This document shows positions 24,191 to 33,340 of a DNA stretch of 64,000 bases, in pieces. How positions within the stretch are numbered: the first letter of the stretch is position 1; every line of letters begins with the position of its first letter. The notes under the pieces are model-generated. The model made no database searches, was not told the origin of the DNA, and saw only the letters and a program-made list of their open reading frames with translations. The stretch is from Seonamhaeicola sp. GTDB taxonomy: Bacteria > Bacteroidota > Bacteroidia > Flavobacteriales > Flavobacteriaceae. The stretch covers positions 1 through 64,000 of the forward strand of contig NZ_JANQJQ010000047.1 in the NCBI RefSeq assembly GCF_028281565.1, in the 5' to 3' direction. The position numbers and the translations under genes were made by a program.

Positions 24191-25402
24191 TTAATGAAAC
24201 ATATATTTTAATTTTTCACTAAAACTGGCATTTTTGTACCAAAACCACCATAAACCCGCTTCCAAATCTTTTGGGGCCATATTTTTTGGCTGATAAACCG
24301 CATTGACGCCGCCATATTTAGACCAATCCTTAGTAAGGATCCTACCTTCTTTTTCAAGTTTTTTGAATGTGCCGGAACCGGGAAAAGGAATTACCAGATG
24401 CGGATAGACCTTATCTATTTTAATGTCCTTTACAAAATTTAAAGTTTCCTGAAAGATGGTTTCATCATGTGCGTCAAAACCAAACAGGAAATCGCCTAAC
24501 ACTTCGATACCATAACTTTTAATGGTTTTTACATAGTCCTTTATTTTATTTGGCTTTACAAACGATTTTCCCTGGTCTTTTAAGGCAACTTCCGATGGAG
24601 TTTCTATACCAAATAGCAAGGCTTTTACACCTGCTTTTTGAGCAGCCTCCAACAAACGCTCATCCCTGGCGATCATAATGGTGGTCTCTCCGTAAAAGTT
24701 CATCTTTAAAGGGGCTAAAGCTTCGAATAGCTCAAGGGCATACGCTTTATTTTGAGTTAAATTGTCCGAATGCAATTCTACCCACTCGATACCTTGCTGT
24801 TTTAAAGCCTTTAATTCTGAAACGATATTTTCTATCGGACGAAGTTCAAATTTGTTAAAAAATTTATGTACCAAACAAAATTCACATTTAAAAGGACACC
24901 CTCTTGATACCACCACAGACCATATATAGTTGTACTTTGACGGATGAATGATATGGGTGGGATAAGGTTTAAGTTTAGACAAATCAAAAGGCGTTGTTCT
25001 TTGATAGCTTTCTTTTAAAGTGCCGTTTTGGTAATCTTCAAGTAATGCTTCCCAGATGTCTTCGGCTTCCCCTATAAGCAAGGTGTCAGCGTATTTTTTT
25101 GCTTCATCTTGCATAAAAAAGGTGTGTAATCCGCCAAGCACAATGGTTTTGTCTTTTTCTTTGAATTTTTGAGCAATTTCATAAGCTCGCAGGGCATCGG
25201 GCGTTGACATAAAAATAGCTATAATGTCCGCATTAGAGTTAAAGTTGGTTTTCATTCCAATGGTTTCATCGCACATTTCTATTTCCACATGAGCCGGAGT
25301 TGCCGCTGCTACGGAAAAAATATTTTGAGGAGGGCCTCCCGTTTCTGCTTTGTATTCCGAATATGGGCTTCCTGCAGAAGCCTTGATTAAATAAACTTTC
25401 AT
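24191..25402 (-). CDS. B12-binding-domain radical SAM protein
   Basis: 403 residues. The N-terminal part (about 1-125) looks like a cobalamin-binding Rossmann domain (DIIAIFMSTPDALRAYEIA, TIVLGGLHTFFMQDEA, LLIGEAEDIW), although no DxHxxG His is evident. The radical SAM core follows with C169-x3-C173-x2-C176 (SRGCPFKCEFC), VELHSDNLTQN and GIETPSE. Such proteins methylate or rearrange lipids, cofactors or natural products; the substrate is unknown. A perfect FNR box is centred about 60 bp before the start, which suggests expression under low oxygen. Confidence 0.88.
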   Translation of the reverse strand: MKVYLIKASAGSPYSEYKAETGGPPQNIFSVAAATPAHVEIEMCDETIGMKTNFNSNADIIAIFMSTPDALRAYEIAQKFKEKDKTIVLGGLHTFFMQDEAKKYADTLLIGEAEDIWEALLEDYQNGTLKESYQRTTPFDLSKLKPYPTHIIHPSKYNYIWSVVVSRGCPFKCEFCLVHKFFNKFELRPIENIVSELKALKQQGIEWVELHSDNLTQNKAYALELFEALAPLKMNFYGETTIMIARDERLLEAAQKAGVKALLFGIETPSEVALKDQGKSFVKPNKIKDYVKTIKSYGIEVLGDFLFGFDAHDETIFQETLNFVKDIKIDKVYPHLVIPFPGSGTFKKLEKEGRILTKDWSKYGGVNAVYQPKNMAPKDLEAGLWWFWYKNASFSEKLKYMFH

Positions 25403-25425
25403 AATGTAACTTCAAATTAACAATA

Positions 25426-25470
25426 CAAAGTTCTGAGTTTGTAACATTATTGTCTTTGATTTAGATCAAA
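25426..25470 (-). promoter_or_regulatory. FNR box and promoter of the radical SAM gene
   Basis: TTTGATTTAGATCAAA (25455-25470) contains the canonical FNR half-sites TTGAT-N4-ATCAA. On the minus strand a near-consensus -7 element GAACTTTG lies at 25433-25426, so the box would be centred about 43 bp upstream of transcription start, the position used for FNR activation. Confidence 0.65.
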
Positions 25471-25748
25471 ATGACATTTTTTTAAACACAGTTAAAGTTA
25501 AACATTATCAGCTTAAAATATTGGGATGGGGTCCAATGCGAATAGAATAATGAAAATCCCCGGTAACAAGGTTGGTTTTTCAAAAGGTCCATTGGATGTA
25601 ATTACAAATGTTTCCCGATGATTCAAGACATCTTTTTGATGTATAAGTTTGTCTTGATTTATAGGGGAAGTCATATAAGGACTATAGCCATTCTACTTTT
25701 GCTTCGAAGAATGTGGATAATCACGTTTATAACGAAACAACAAAGTAG
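25471..25748. other. Intergenic region before the efflux operon
   Basis: No gene seen. A perfect -7 element TACTTTTG lies at 25694-25701, 47 bp before the TolC-like start; no well-spaced TTTG was found upstream of it. Confidence 0.45.
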
Positions 25749-27062
25749 ATGAAGTATAGATGCCACCTTTTAAATGTTTTAGTCCTTGGTACATTTTTGC
25801 TCATTAATCACGTGTCGTATTCCCAGGAGTTGGATCTAAAATCGTACATCGATTTGGTTAAAAAGAACAATGCGGATTTAAAACAAAGTGAAAAACAGGT
25901 TTTAATAGCAAAGGAGGACACTAAGATTGCCAGATCCGCACTATTGCCAAGTGTTAGTGTTAACGGATTTTATCAACGGGATTTCAATAGAAATTTTCTT
26001 TTCATCAATGATTTTGATGGAAGTCTCACACGGTTAAGAACCAACTTCAATAATAGTGTTAATTCTAACGCTGTACTCAATCAAACTATTTTTGATTTGG
26101 CTGCTTTTTCAGCAGTCAAAATAGTAAAACTCACGGAGGAAATCAGCATACTGAATGATGAACATCTTTCCAACGAACTTGTAGTGCAGGCGTCATCTTT
26201 ATATTGGCAAACAATCTATGCCAAAGAAAGTGTCAAGGTACTTGCTGAAAATTCAAACCTGGCAAAAGATCAATTTGACCAAATAAAGAAATTACATGAA
26301 AGGGGTATTGTTAGTGATCTGCAGGTACAACAGGCCGAGGTATTCTACAAAAAAACGCTTCCTATTCTTAAGAACACTGAAAATCAGTTCGGAAAGTTAT
26401 TGAATGATTTAAAAATATTAGCCAATATTCCAATGGCAGCCCCTATCGCTTTAACAGATGATCTGGAAACTATAGGAACAAGTGATCTCATGCCTGGTCA
26501 TGAGGTAGACCTGGAAGACCGGCCACAGCTAAAAAAGCTAAAGAAAGAGGTTGAAGTTACCAATAAACGAATTGGGATCGAAAAGAAGTTTTGGTATCCG
26601 AAGGTTAACTTAACAGCAGGTTATAACTACGATGCCCAAGCCAATGATTTTAATTTTAATGCCAATGCAAACAAATTGTTCTTTTTACAGGCAGGTGTTA
26701 GTATGCCCATATTTTCCGGGGGCCGGAATAAGGCCAAAATTGCCAGAGCCACCTTTGAGAGGGATATGGCGGAGCTCCAGTTGACAAAGATCAAGAGGGA
26801 TTTGCTTAACCAGCTTAAAACTGCCGAGAACAACTACACCAATGCCATGGCCAATATTGAGACGTATAAGGAAACCATACTCTTGAATGAGAACGAAGTA
26901 GAAATTTTTAAAAAGCAATTACGTTTGGGTGTAGTCACTTCTGTCGAATTCAAGGAAAGCCGGTTAAGGCTTACGCAATCCAGGCTGGAGTTACTTAATG
27001 CGTACCTGGATTTACATATAGCACGTCTTCAGGTTTTACGAATTAAAGGTCAAAAAAGCTAG
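25749..27062 (+). CDS. TolC family outer membrane efflux protein
   Basis: 437 residues with a signal peptide (cleavage near residue 26, LINHVSYSQE) and the repeated alpha-helical architecture of outer membrane factors. The helices carry typical segments: DLKSYIDLVKKNNADLKQSE at the start of the first repeat, and VEIFKKQLRLGVVTSVEFKE near the end of the second. Strand-forming parts (VSVNGFYQRDF, VNLTAGYNYD) line the barrel. It forms the outer membrane channel of the tripartite pump encoded by the next two genes, 32 bp downstream. Confidence 0.94.
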   Translation: MKYRCHLLNVLVLGTFLLINHVSYSQELDLKSYIDLVKKNNADLKQSEKQVLIAKEDTKIARSALLPSVSVNGFYQRDFNRNFLFINDFDGSLTRLRTNFNNSVNSNAVLNQTIFDLAAFSAVKIVKLTEEISILNDEHLSNELVVQASSLYWQTIYAKESVKVLAENSNLAKDQFDQIKKLHERGIVSDLQVQQAEVFYKKTLPILKNTENQFGKLLNDLKILANIPMAAPIALTDDLETIGTSDLMPGHEVDLEDRPQLKKLKKEVEVTNKRIGIEKKFWYPKVNLTAGYNYDAQANDFNFNANANKLFFLQAGVSMPIFSGGRNKAKIARATFERDMAELQLTKIKRDLLNQLKTAENNYTNAMANIETYKETILLNENEVEIFKKQLRLGVVTSVEFKESRLRLTQSRLELLNAYLDLHIARLQVLRIKGQKS

Positions 27063-27094
27063 ACGCCAAACCATAACTATTAAAGCATTAAAAA

Positions 27095-28111
27095 ATGAAA
27101 ACAATAAAGCGTTTATTACTGTTAACCATTTCAAGCTTCCTGCTAGCCTCTTGTTATTGGACAGAAACCGAACAGAAACCGGTAAAGGAAGCACAGATCC
27201 ATGTTAAGGCTATTACCTTAAAAAAAGAACATCATAAAGAAACAAAGGACTTTTACGGTGAACTGCAATTTTCCAAAGCGACAAGTTTTGTGGCACAGCA
27301 GTCCGGAATAATAACAAAACTCAATGCCCAACCTGGTCAAAAAGTGCGGCGAGGTGAAATCATTGCTGTATACCCTCCTATAAACCATCAGTTACAAATA
27401 GATCAGTTAAGGATTGAACATGAAAAAGCCATTCGCGATTATGAACGGCAACAAGAATTGCTAAAAGCCGGAGCTGTATCCAAAGTATCCGTTGAAGCTT
27501 ATAAAGCCCAAAAGGATATTCAAGCCAAAACCATGGAGCAATTGCAAAACATGAATGTTATCCGGGCACCTTTTTCAGGAATCATTACTCAGGTTCCCGT
27601 CAAGATTGGTGAGGAAGTTAGAATGGGGCAGGCTTTATTTAGTATGGCAAAAACTGATGCTGTAGCCGTGAATTTTTACGTTACACAACAAGATATCTCT
27701 CAGGTTGAAATAGGGACGGTCACCTATTTATCCCTTGCTGATAAAAGGGTAGAAGGGCATATTGCAAAAAGGGCTATTCAAATGGACCCCACCCGAAAAG
27801 CATTCCAGGTGACTGCCCTGTTTCATAACCGGGAGGTGCCGTTTGTTGGAACCCATGCTGAAATCCAATTGGAAACGGGGGAAGCACTTTCGAGTATCCG
27901 GATTCCCATAGAATCCCTAAAGCAAAGTGGAAATAGAAACTATGTATTTGTCATTGAAGATGGTAAGGCTATCGAAAAGGATGTAAAAATAGGACAGCGG
28001 AATGAAGTATCGGCACAGGTTATTGAGGGCCTGAGTGCAGGACAACAATTAATTACGGCAGGTGTTGAAAAAGTAGAACACAATAGCCTGGTTTTAATAG
28101 TTAATAAATAG
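27095..28111 (+). CDS. RND efflux periplasmic adaptor (membrane fusion protein)
   Basis: 338-residue lipoprotein (lipobox LLASC, Cys at about residue 20) with the standard adaptor order: barrel-sandwich hybrid first half (FVAQQSGIITKLNAQPGQKV), a short helical hairpin (about 105-150), second half (MNVIRAPFSGIITQVPVKIG), then the beta-barrel and membrane-proximal domains (SIRIPIESLKQSGNRNYVFV). It links the inner membrane RND pump to the TolC channel. The next gene starts 7 bp downstream. Confidence 0.95.
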   Translation: MKTIKRLLLLTISSFLLASCYWTETEQKPVKEAQIHVKAITLKKEHHKETKDFYGELQFSKATSFVAQQSGIITKLNAQPGQKVRRGEIIAVYPPINHQLQIDQLRIEHEKAIRDYERQQELLKAGAVSKVSVEAYKAQKDIQAKTMEQLQNMNVIRAPFSGIITQVPVKIGEEVRMGQALFSMAKTDAVAVNFYVTQQDISQVEIGTVTYLSLADKRVEGHIAKRAIQMDPTRKAFQVTALFHNREVPFVGTHAEIQLETGEALSSIRIPIESLKQSGNRNYVFVIEDGKAIEKDVKIGQRNEVSAQVIEGLSAGQQLITAGVEKVEHNSLVLIVNK

Positions 28112-28118
28112 AACGGAT

Positions 28119-31100
28119 ATGAAGATAACGAATTTTTCAGTCTCCAGGCCGGTTACAACGTCCATGGTTTTTTTGGCTCTGTTGTTATTTGGATTAATGT
28201 CCTACTTTAAGTTGCCAGTAAACCTTATGCCAGAGGTTAATCTCCCTGCCATGGTTATAGTTACAGACTATCCGGGAGCGACTCCGGGTGAGGTTGAAAC
28301 AGAGATCACCAATCTCCTTGAAAAGGAAGTGGCAACTATCAATGGATTAAAACTCATGCAGTCTTATTCCATGCCTAATATGTCCATGATCATTGTTCAA
28401 TTTGAACTGGATAAAGATCAGGACAAGGCGATGGCCGAATTACGAAACAAAATAGATCTGGTGGTTTCTTTTTTGCCCAAAGAGGCCAAGCTACCCTTTG
28501 TGCGTAAACGTTCTAAACCGCTGTTAGCACCTTTTAGTATCAACAGTGGTTCTGTGGTTGATTTAATAATTACGGGAAATGTAGATGCCAATAAACTCTA
28601 TCAAATTTCTAGACGGGAGATCAAGGATAAAATCTCACGTATAAACGGTGTCACCAAAATTGAGTTCAATGGCGGGAAATTACGTGAAATCCATGTGGAA
28701 GTAGATAAGGGTAATCTCTATGGGTTAGGCATGAACATAACAGACATAGCAACACAACTTAAGGATAATAATATAGACATGTCCGGGGGCGATATAGTTA
28801 CAGATCACCGGGAATCCATTATAAAAACGGGAAGTAAATACAACTCTGTTGAGTCCGTTAAGAACACATTTATTGCTACGCCTTATGGCGAAAAGAAGTT
28901 GACAGATTTTGCTGTTTTAAAAGACACTTTTGAAATATCAAAAAACGATGCCTTCTTCTATGATGGTATCACAGATACAGCATTAAACAACATTGTTGGC
29001 ATAAGCGTACAAAAAAGTAGTACGGCTAACGCAGTATCTATAGCTAAGGCCGTAAAGGCACTGGTTCCGGAAATTCAAGAAAACCTGCCCGAAGGTGTTA
29101 CATTGAGTTTGCCGTTCGACTCTTCAGAATATATTGAAAGTTCAGTAAATGATGCTATGATGAATGTCATTCTTGGTATTATTATTACCGGATTGGTATT
29201 ATTTCTGTTTGTAAATAATATCAAGGCTACCATTATAGTGAGCATCTCAATTCCCGTGTCGCTCATCATTAATTTTTTGGCTATGAGACTCTTTGACGGG
29301 TCACTCAATATGCTATCGCTTATGAGCTTTGCCGTAGCCATTGGAGCCTTGGTTTCTAACTCTATCGTGGTTTTGGAGAATATTCTTCGCCTCAAAAAAG
29401 AAGGTCTTGCCATTAAGGAGGCCTGCGTTACAGGAACCCAAGAAGTATTTACAGCAGTTTTGGCATCCACGGGAACAAACTTGGTGGTGTTTTTGCCCAT
29501 TGCATCCATGAATTCCATAGTTGGTTCATTTTTTAGGGAATACGCATTGACCATTTCATTTGCAACCATTTTTTCACTTTTGGTTTCCATTACGTTAACT
29601 CCAATGCTTGCCTCTATTTTATTGAAGCACAATCCAAAACCCTCCAAATTTTCGAATTGGATCATTACGTTGTTTGAAAGGCTGCAGAATGCCTACGAAA
29701 AATCTCTTAAACGATTGATGTCAAGGAAACGCAACCCCATAATCCTGTTTGCGGTGATGTTCTTTTTCTTTATCATGAGTATGGGGTTACTGGAGGATAT
29801 TGGGTTTGAATTTGAACCGGAGTCTGATAATGGCGATTTGTTTGTTGAACTGGAAATGCAACCCGGGACCTCTATGGAAAAGAACAGGGAGTTGACAAAA
29901 CTTGTTGAAGAAAAGATAGCTAAATACCCGGAGGTAAATGCGGTATTGAGCATGTTGGGCAGCAAAAATTCCTTTACAGTGGGATCCAATTACACCAACA
30001 TGACATTGAAGCTTAATAAAAGTGTAGAACGAGACTTGTCAAATGCTCAAATTGGGGAGAGGATACTAAATGATCTCAGGGAAATTCCTGAAATAAAACC
30101 CATTGTAGCTACCACAAGTTCTGAAGAAAGTGGCGATCTGAGTTTTTCCTTGAAATCCAACAATAGCTCACAGTTATTAAGGGCTAATGAACAGGTGCTG
30201 GACCTTCTGAAGGATGTGGAAGGTGTAATTTCATTTGAATCAAGCTTGAGGAGTGGCCCTCCTTTACTGCAATTTAAACCTAAAAAGCGTTTGTTGGCCG
30301 AATTGGGGATCTCCGTAAATGAATTGGCACTGGTAATTCGCACAGCTATTACCGGAGTTAAAGCTACTGTAATGAGTGAAAATGATGTTGAGTACAATAT
30401 AAACATCAAGGTGCCTGTCTCTCAAACCAACACATTGGAAGATATCAAACAACTACCTGTTCACTCAGGAGCAGGGATGTTTACCGTGGGGCAGTTGGCT
30501 GAGGTGTCTTATGAGCGTGCTCCTGCTCAAATTATTCATAAGGAAAAATCCAAAACGGCCGAGTTTAGTGCAACATTGGCTCCTGGTTATATATTGGGGG
30601 ATGTACGGGCCATGGTTGATTCAAAACTCGAAGAAATACGGTTGCCTTCCGGTGTTGAATTCAAATGGAGTGGGAATGTGGAAGAATTGGACAATACGGT
30701 TACCGATATGACCATAACCTTTTTACTGGCAGTACTGTTAATGTACATGTTGCTGGCCTCACTTATGGAAAGCCTGTGGCAGCCACTTATTATATTTACC
30801 ACGGTGCCTATGGCGTTAATAGGTGTTTTTGTGATCATGTATTTTGCCGGTACCACCATGAATATTATGTCGTTAATGGCCATTATTACCCTGTTAGGTT
30901 TGGTGGTTAACGACGATATCTTGATCCATGACTATACTGAACGGTTGATGCGTAAAAAGAATATGGATATTTATGATGCTACTATTCTCTCGGGTAAGAC
31001 CAAAATGAAAGCAGTTATCATGACAACGGTAGCTATTATATTCGGAATGTTACCAAATGCCATTGGCCTGGGGGATGCCGGAGCAGAATATAGAATCCCT

Positions 31101-31214
31101 ATGGGTATAGTAACCATTGGAGGTATGATTACGTCAACGGTATTGACCCTTTATTTAATACCGTCTTTGTTTTATGTCATTAGAAGCAGAAGGCAGAAAA
31201 GGGCATTCAAATGA
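28119..31214 (+). CDS. RND efflux pump, HAE1-like, with altered proton-relay residues
   Basis: 1031-residue inner membrane pump with twelve membrane helices and two large periplasmic loops, the full HAE1 length. The start FSVSRPVTTSMVFLALLLFG and the porter motifs (DYPGATPGEVETEI) are standard. In TM4 the pair of Asp that carries protons in AcrB is replaced: IGALVSNSIVVLEN has Ser413-Asn414. In TM10, where AcrB has Lys-Asn, this protein reads GLVVNDDILIHD, with Asp932-Asp933. Either the relay has moved, or the protein belongs to a divergent subfamily. Substrate unknown; the operon has its own adaptor and channel. Confidence 0.93.
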   Translation: MKITNFSVSRPVTTSMVFLALLLFGLMSYFKLPVNLMPEVNLPAMVIVTDYPGATPGEVETEITNLLEKEVATINGLKLMQSYSMPNMSMIIVQFELDKDQDKAMAELRNKIDLVVSFLPKEAKLPFVRKRSKPLLAPFSINSGSVVDLIITGNVDANKLYQISRREIKDKISRINGVTKIEFNGGKLREIHVEVDKGNLYGLGMNITDIATQLKDNNIDMSGGDIVTDHRESIIKTGSKYNSVESVKNTFIATPYGEKKLTDFAVLKDTFEISKNDAFFYDGITDTALNNIVGISVQKSSTANAVSIAKAVKALVPEIQENLPEGVTLSLPFDSSEYIESSVNDAMMNVILGIIITGLVLFLFVNNIKATIIVSISIPVSLIINFLAMRLFDGSLNMLSLMSFAVAIGALVSNSIVVLENILRLKKEGLAIKEACVTGTQEVFTAVLASTGTNLVVFLPIASMNSIVGSFFREYALTISFATIFSLLVSITLTPMLASILLKHNPKPSKFSNWIITLFERLQNAYEKSLKRLMSRKRNPIILFAVMFFFFIMSMGLLEDIGFEFEPESDNGDLFVELEMQPGTSMEKNRELTKLVEEKIAKYPEVNAVLSMLGSKNSFTVGSNYTNMTLKLNKSVERDLSNAQIGERILNDLREIPEIKPIVATTSSEESGDLSFSLKSNNSSQLLRANEQVLDLLKDVEGVISFESSLRSGPPLLQFKPKKRLLAELGISVNELALVIRTAITGVKATVMSENDVEYNINIKVPVSQTNTLEDIKQLPVHSGAGMFTVGQLAEVSYERAPAQIIHKEKSKTAEFSATLAPGYILGDVRAMVDSKLEEIRLPSGVEFKWSGNVEELDNTVTDMTITFLLAVLLMYMLLASLMESLWQPLIIFTTVPMALIGVFVIMYFAGTTMNIMSLMAIITLLGLVVNDDILIHDYTERLMRKKNMDIYDATILSGKTKMKAVIMTTVAIIFGMLPNAIGLGDAGAEYRIPMGIVTIGGMITSTVLTLYLIPSLFYVIRSRRQKRAFK

Positions 31215-31453
31215 AAGCTCCAAAAATAGAAGTCATAAAGTTTGCCTCCGTGATGATTGTTTTCCTTATAGGCATGGTCATCATGTTAATAAATAAAATA
31301 GAAAATACATGGGTATGGGTTGGATACATTGCGGTTTGGTGGTGGGTGGAAATGAAAGTAGCTAAAGATTTTCATCTAAAACCATGGGCCTGGGCAATCA
31401 TTCTGGCAATCATTCTCATAATAGATATGTTAGTGATTTTCTTTTTCTTATAA
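31211..31453 (+). CDS. Small three-helix membrane protein of the efflux operon
   Basis: 80 residues whose start overlaps the RND stop by 4 bp (ATGA), so it is translationally coupled. Three hydrophobic segments are visible (about 10-26, 32-46 and 58-79), with tryptophans in the middle (VWVGYIAVWWWVEMKV). It is too short for a transporter of its own. By position it may be a pump accessory, comparable in role but not in sequence to AcrZ. No known family is recognised. Confidence 0.75.
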   Translation: MKAPKIEVIKFASVMIVFLIGMVIMLINKIENTWVWVGYIAVWWWVEMKVAKDFHLKPWAWAIILAIILIIDMLVIFFFL

Positions 31454-31564
31454 AGATGATACGGGCTAATGGATTCGCTTTCTTCAGGCATATTAGTTAA
31501 ATAGTGTTTTTAAAGCTGTAACTATTAATCGGAATGTCACATAAGTAAATGAGGTTTTGGAAAG

Positions 31565-31588
31565 CGGAGTTTTTCTCCGTTTTTTTTA
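31565..31588 (+). terminator. Terminator of the efflux operon
   Basis: Hairpin CGGAG-TTTTT-CTCCG followed by nine T. It lies inside a potential upstream extension of the AraC reading frame and so argues for the later start of that gene. Confidence 0.8.
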
Positions 31589-31601
31589 TGGACTTTAAGT
31601 G

Positions 31602-31609
31602 CTACATTT
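31602..31609 (+). promoter_or_regulatory. -7 promoter element of the membrane AraC gene
   Basis: TACATTTG matches TAnnTTTG. Transcription would start about 6 bp later, at or next to the ATG at 31615, so the message may have almost no leader. No clear TTTG partner is seen at the usual distance. Confidence 0.45.
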
Positions 31610-31614
31610 GCCTT

Positions 31615-32727
31615 ATGGATGTTTTAAGTATCGCCCCTTTGTTAAGCTTTGTTGTAGGCGTATTTCTATGTGTCTTCGTTTTATTTCGAAAATCAGGATT
31701 AGGCAGGGATAAAAGGCTTAGATATGTTTTAGCAGCACTTGTATTTTATTTCACTCTGGTATCGTTTGACTACTATGCTGCTATAAAAAGCAATGGCGAT
31801 AATTGGTATTTTGGAATATCCTATATGTTCTACCATTTAGTGGGGTTTTTATTCTATTATTTTGTTGCCCTGTTATTAAAGCTAAGTGTAGCCTTAAAGA
31901 AATGGGTATTTATTGTTATTGGGATTACTGTACTGAGGTGGCTTCTTTTTTTTCCAACTTTTGAATACGAAAGTTTCGACGACTTTCTGGAATTTTTAAA
32001 TACATCGAGTTATGCTGAGTGGCTTTTGGTGGAATACCTTTTAAGTAGTTTACTTAATATTGTCTTCTTCTTCCTGGCCTTTTACCGGTTTAGGCAGGCC
32101 CCGACAGCCTTGGTTCTAAATGAAAATGAAGCACTCAAATACAAATGGGCTAAAGTAGTACTGATTACGTTTATTATTTTGCAGATAGGGATATTTATTA
32201 ATCTTTCCGTTAATGGTTTTGGTTTTGATAACTACCAGATTTCCATGAAGTTTGAATCGTTTCTGATTGCTATTTTCTTTTTCATTTTTACCTATTCTAT
32301 CATGCATTTCCCTGTATTTGCATTTTCGGGAGATTTTGAGGATTTGCCCGAGGAGACCAAAAAGAAGTACGCTAAATCTTCATTAAAAGATTCGTCTGAA
32401 CTCTTCAATCAAATTAGTACATTGATAGAAGAAGAACAATTATTTCTGGACTTCGATTTAAAATTGAATACATTGTCTGAGAAGTTAGGAAGTTCCGTTC
32501 ATCATGTGTCGCAAGCAATTAATCAAAATGCCGGGATGAGTTTTCCTGATTTTATCAATAGTTTTCGGATTGAGGAGGCCAAAAAAAAGCTTCTGGTTCC
32601 AAAACCCGATACAATTTTTGCAATATCGTTGGATGTGGGGTTCAATAGTAAGGCAGCATTCTACACCGCATTTAAAAAAGTGACTTCACAAACACCCACC
32701 GAGTTTAAAAATACTGCCGGGAAGTAA
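31615..32727 (+). CDS. Membrane-bound AraC family regulator
   Basis: 370 residues from the ATG at 31615 (MDVLSIAPLLSFVVGVFLC). An earlier in-frame ATG at 31549 would place a terminator hairpin inside the gene and is rejected. Six to seven membrane helices fill residues 1-235, and a cytoplasmic AraC-type DNA-binding domain occupies about 265-370, with LNTLSEKLGSSVHHVSQAIN and IFAISLDVGFNSKAAFYTAF. This layout is common in Bacteroidetes. Position after the pump suggests it could sense a membrane signal related to efflux or to the next exported protein. Confidence 0.88.
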   Translation: MDVLSIAPLLSFVVGVFLCVFVLFRKSGLGRDKRLRYVLAALVFYFTLVSFDYYAAIKSNGDNWYFGISYMFYHLVGFLFYYFVALLLKLSVALKKWVFIVIGITVLRWLLFFPTFEYESFDDFLEFLNTSSYAEWLLVEYLLSSLLNIVFFFLAFYRFRQAPTALVLNENEALKYKWAKVVLITFIILQIGIFINLSVNGFGFDNYQISMKFESFLIAIFFFIFTYSIMHFPVFAFSGDFEDLPEETKKKYAKSSLKDSSELFNQISTLIEEEQLFLDFDLKLNTLSEKLGSSVHHVSQAINQNAGMSFPDFINSFRIEEAKKKLLVPKPDTIFAISLDVGFNSKAAFYTAFKKVTSQTPTEFKNTAGK

Positions 32728-32832
32728 GCTTTGTTTAAAATATCAGTGATGATACCATGTCTTACATCTCAGGCAAGACACTTTTTTATGTCTCGTATTA
32801 TAGGGACAGGCATTAATGTAAACCGACTGCAA

Positions 32833-32840
32833 TACTTTTG
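32833..32840 (+). promoter_or_regulatory. -7 element upstream of the exported lipocalin-like gene
   Basis: TACTTTTG, a perfect TAnnTTTG, 23 bp before the start codon at 32864. The upstream half-element is not evident. Confidence 0.4.
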
Positions 32841-32863
32841 AGCCATAAGCAAACATTTATATT

Positions 32864-33268
32864 ATGAAAGTATTAAAAGTTATAATTACCCTACTAATTG
32901 TAGTGGTTGTACAGGCCAATGCAACAGCTCAAACTACGCACCCGTTAATTGGAGCATGGGGTGTAGCGTATGAGGAGGACGGCGAAAAAATATATCTTAC
33001 TAATGAGTTTAGAAAGGAAAAGGGGGAACTTATATGTTATACAACCTATATTAAGGATGCTAAGGGAAATGGAGAAAAATATGAGGCAGTAGTCATGCAA
33101 AACATCAAATTCGAAGATAAGAACGGTAAGGGCGATTATAAATTTACTTATGAAGATAAAGAATATGAGGTCAAGGCGGAGCTCCAACTTACAAATTATG
33201 ATACCCTGATAGTAAGTTACTCTAAATGGGGTTATTCGGATACCGAAACATGGAAACGATTAAAGTAA
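32864..33268 (+). CDS. Exported small protein, lipocalin-like
   Basis: 134 residues with a signal peptide ending near residue 22 (VVVVQANATAQ). The mature part begins HPLIGAWGVAYEED, like the LxGxW opening of lipocalin-like and DUF2147-type proteins, and continues in alternating strands (KGDYKFTYEDKEYEVKAEL) ending TETWKRLK. It probably forms a small beta barrel or sandwich in the periplasm. Ligand and role are unknown. It stands alone, between the AraC gene and the ABC-like gene. Confidence 0.72.
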   Translation: MKVLKVIITLLIVVVVQANATAQTTHPLIGAWGVAYEEDGEKIYLTNEFRKEKGELICYTTYIKDAKGNGEKYEAVVMQNIKFEDKNGKGDYKFTYEDKEYEVKAELQLTNYDTLIVSYSKWGYSDTETWKRLK

Positions 33269-33340
33269 ATATCATTACAGGATGGATAGCGTATTGTTGA
33301 TAGAGGCTGTTTAAGACGTTATTCAAAAAGGCTGGAAAAA

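Noticed and set aside
29075-29665. Long open frame of 196 codons antisense to the RND pump
   Set aside because: It lies wholly inside the pump gene, has no recognisable domain, and follows from codon bias on the coding strand.
31549-31614. Upstream extension of the membrane AraC gene
   Set aside because: It contains the terminator hairpin of the efflux operon and the promoter element; the ATG at 31615 gives a proper first helix.
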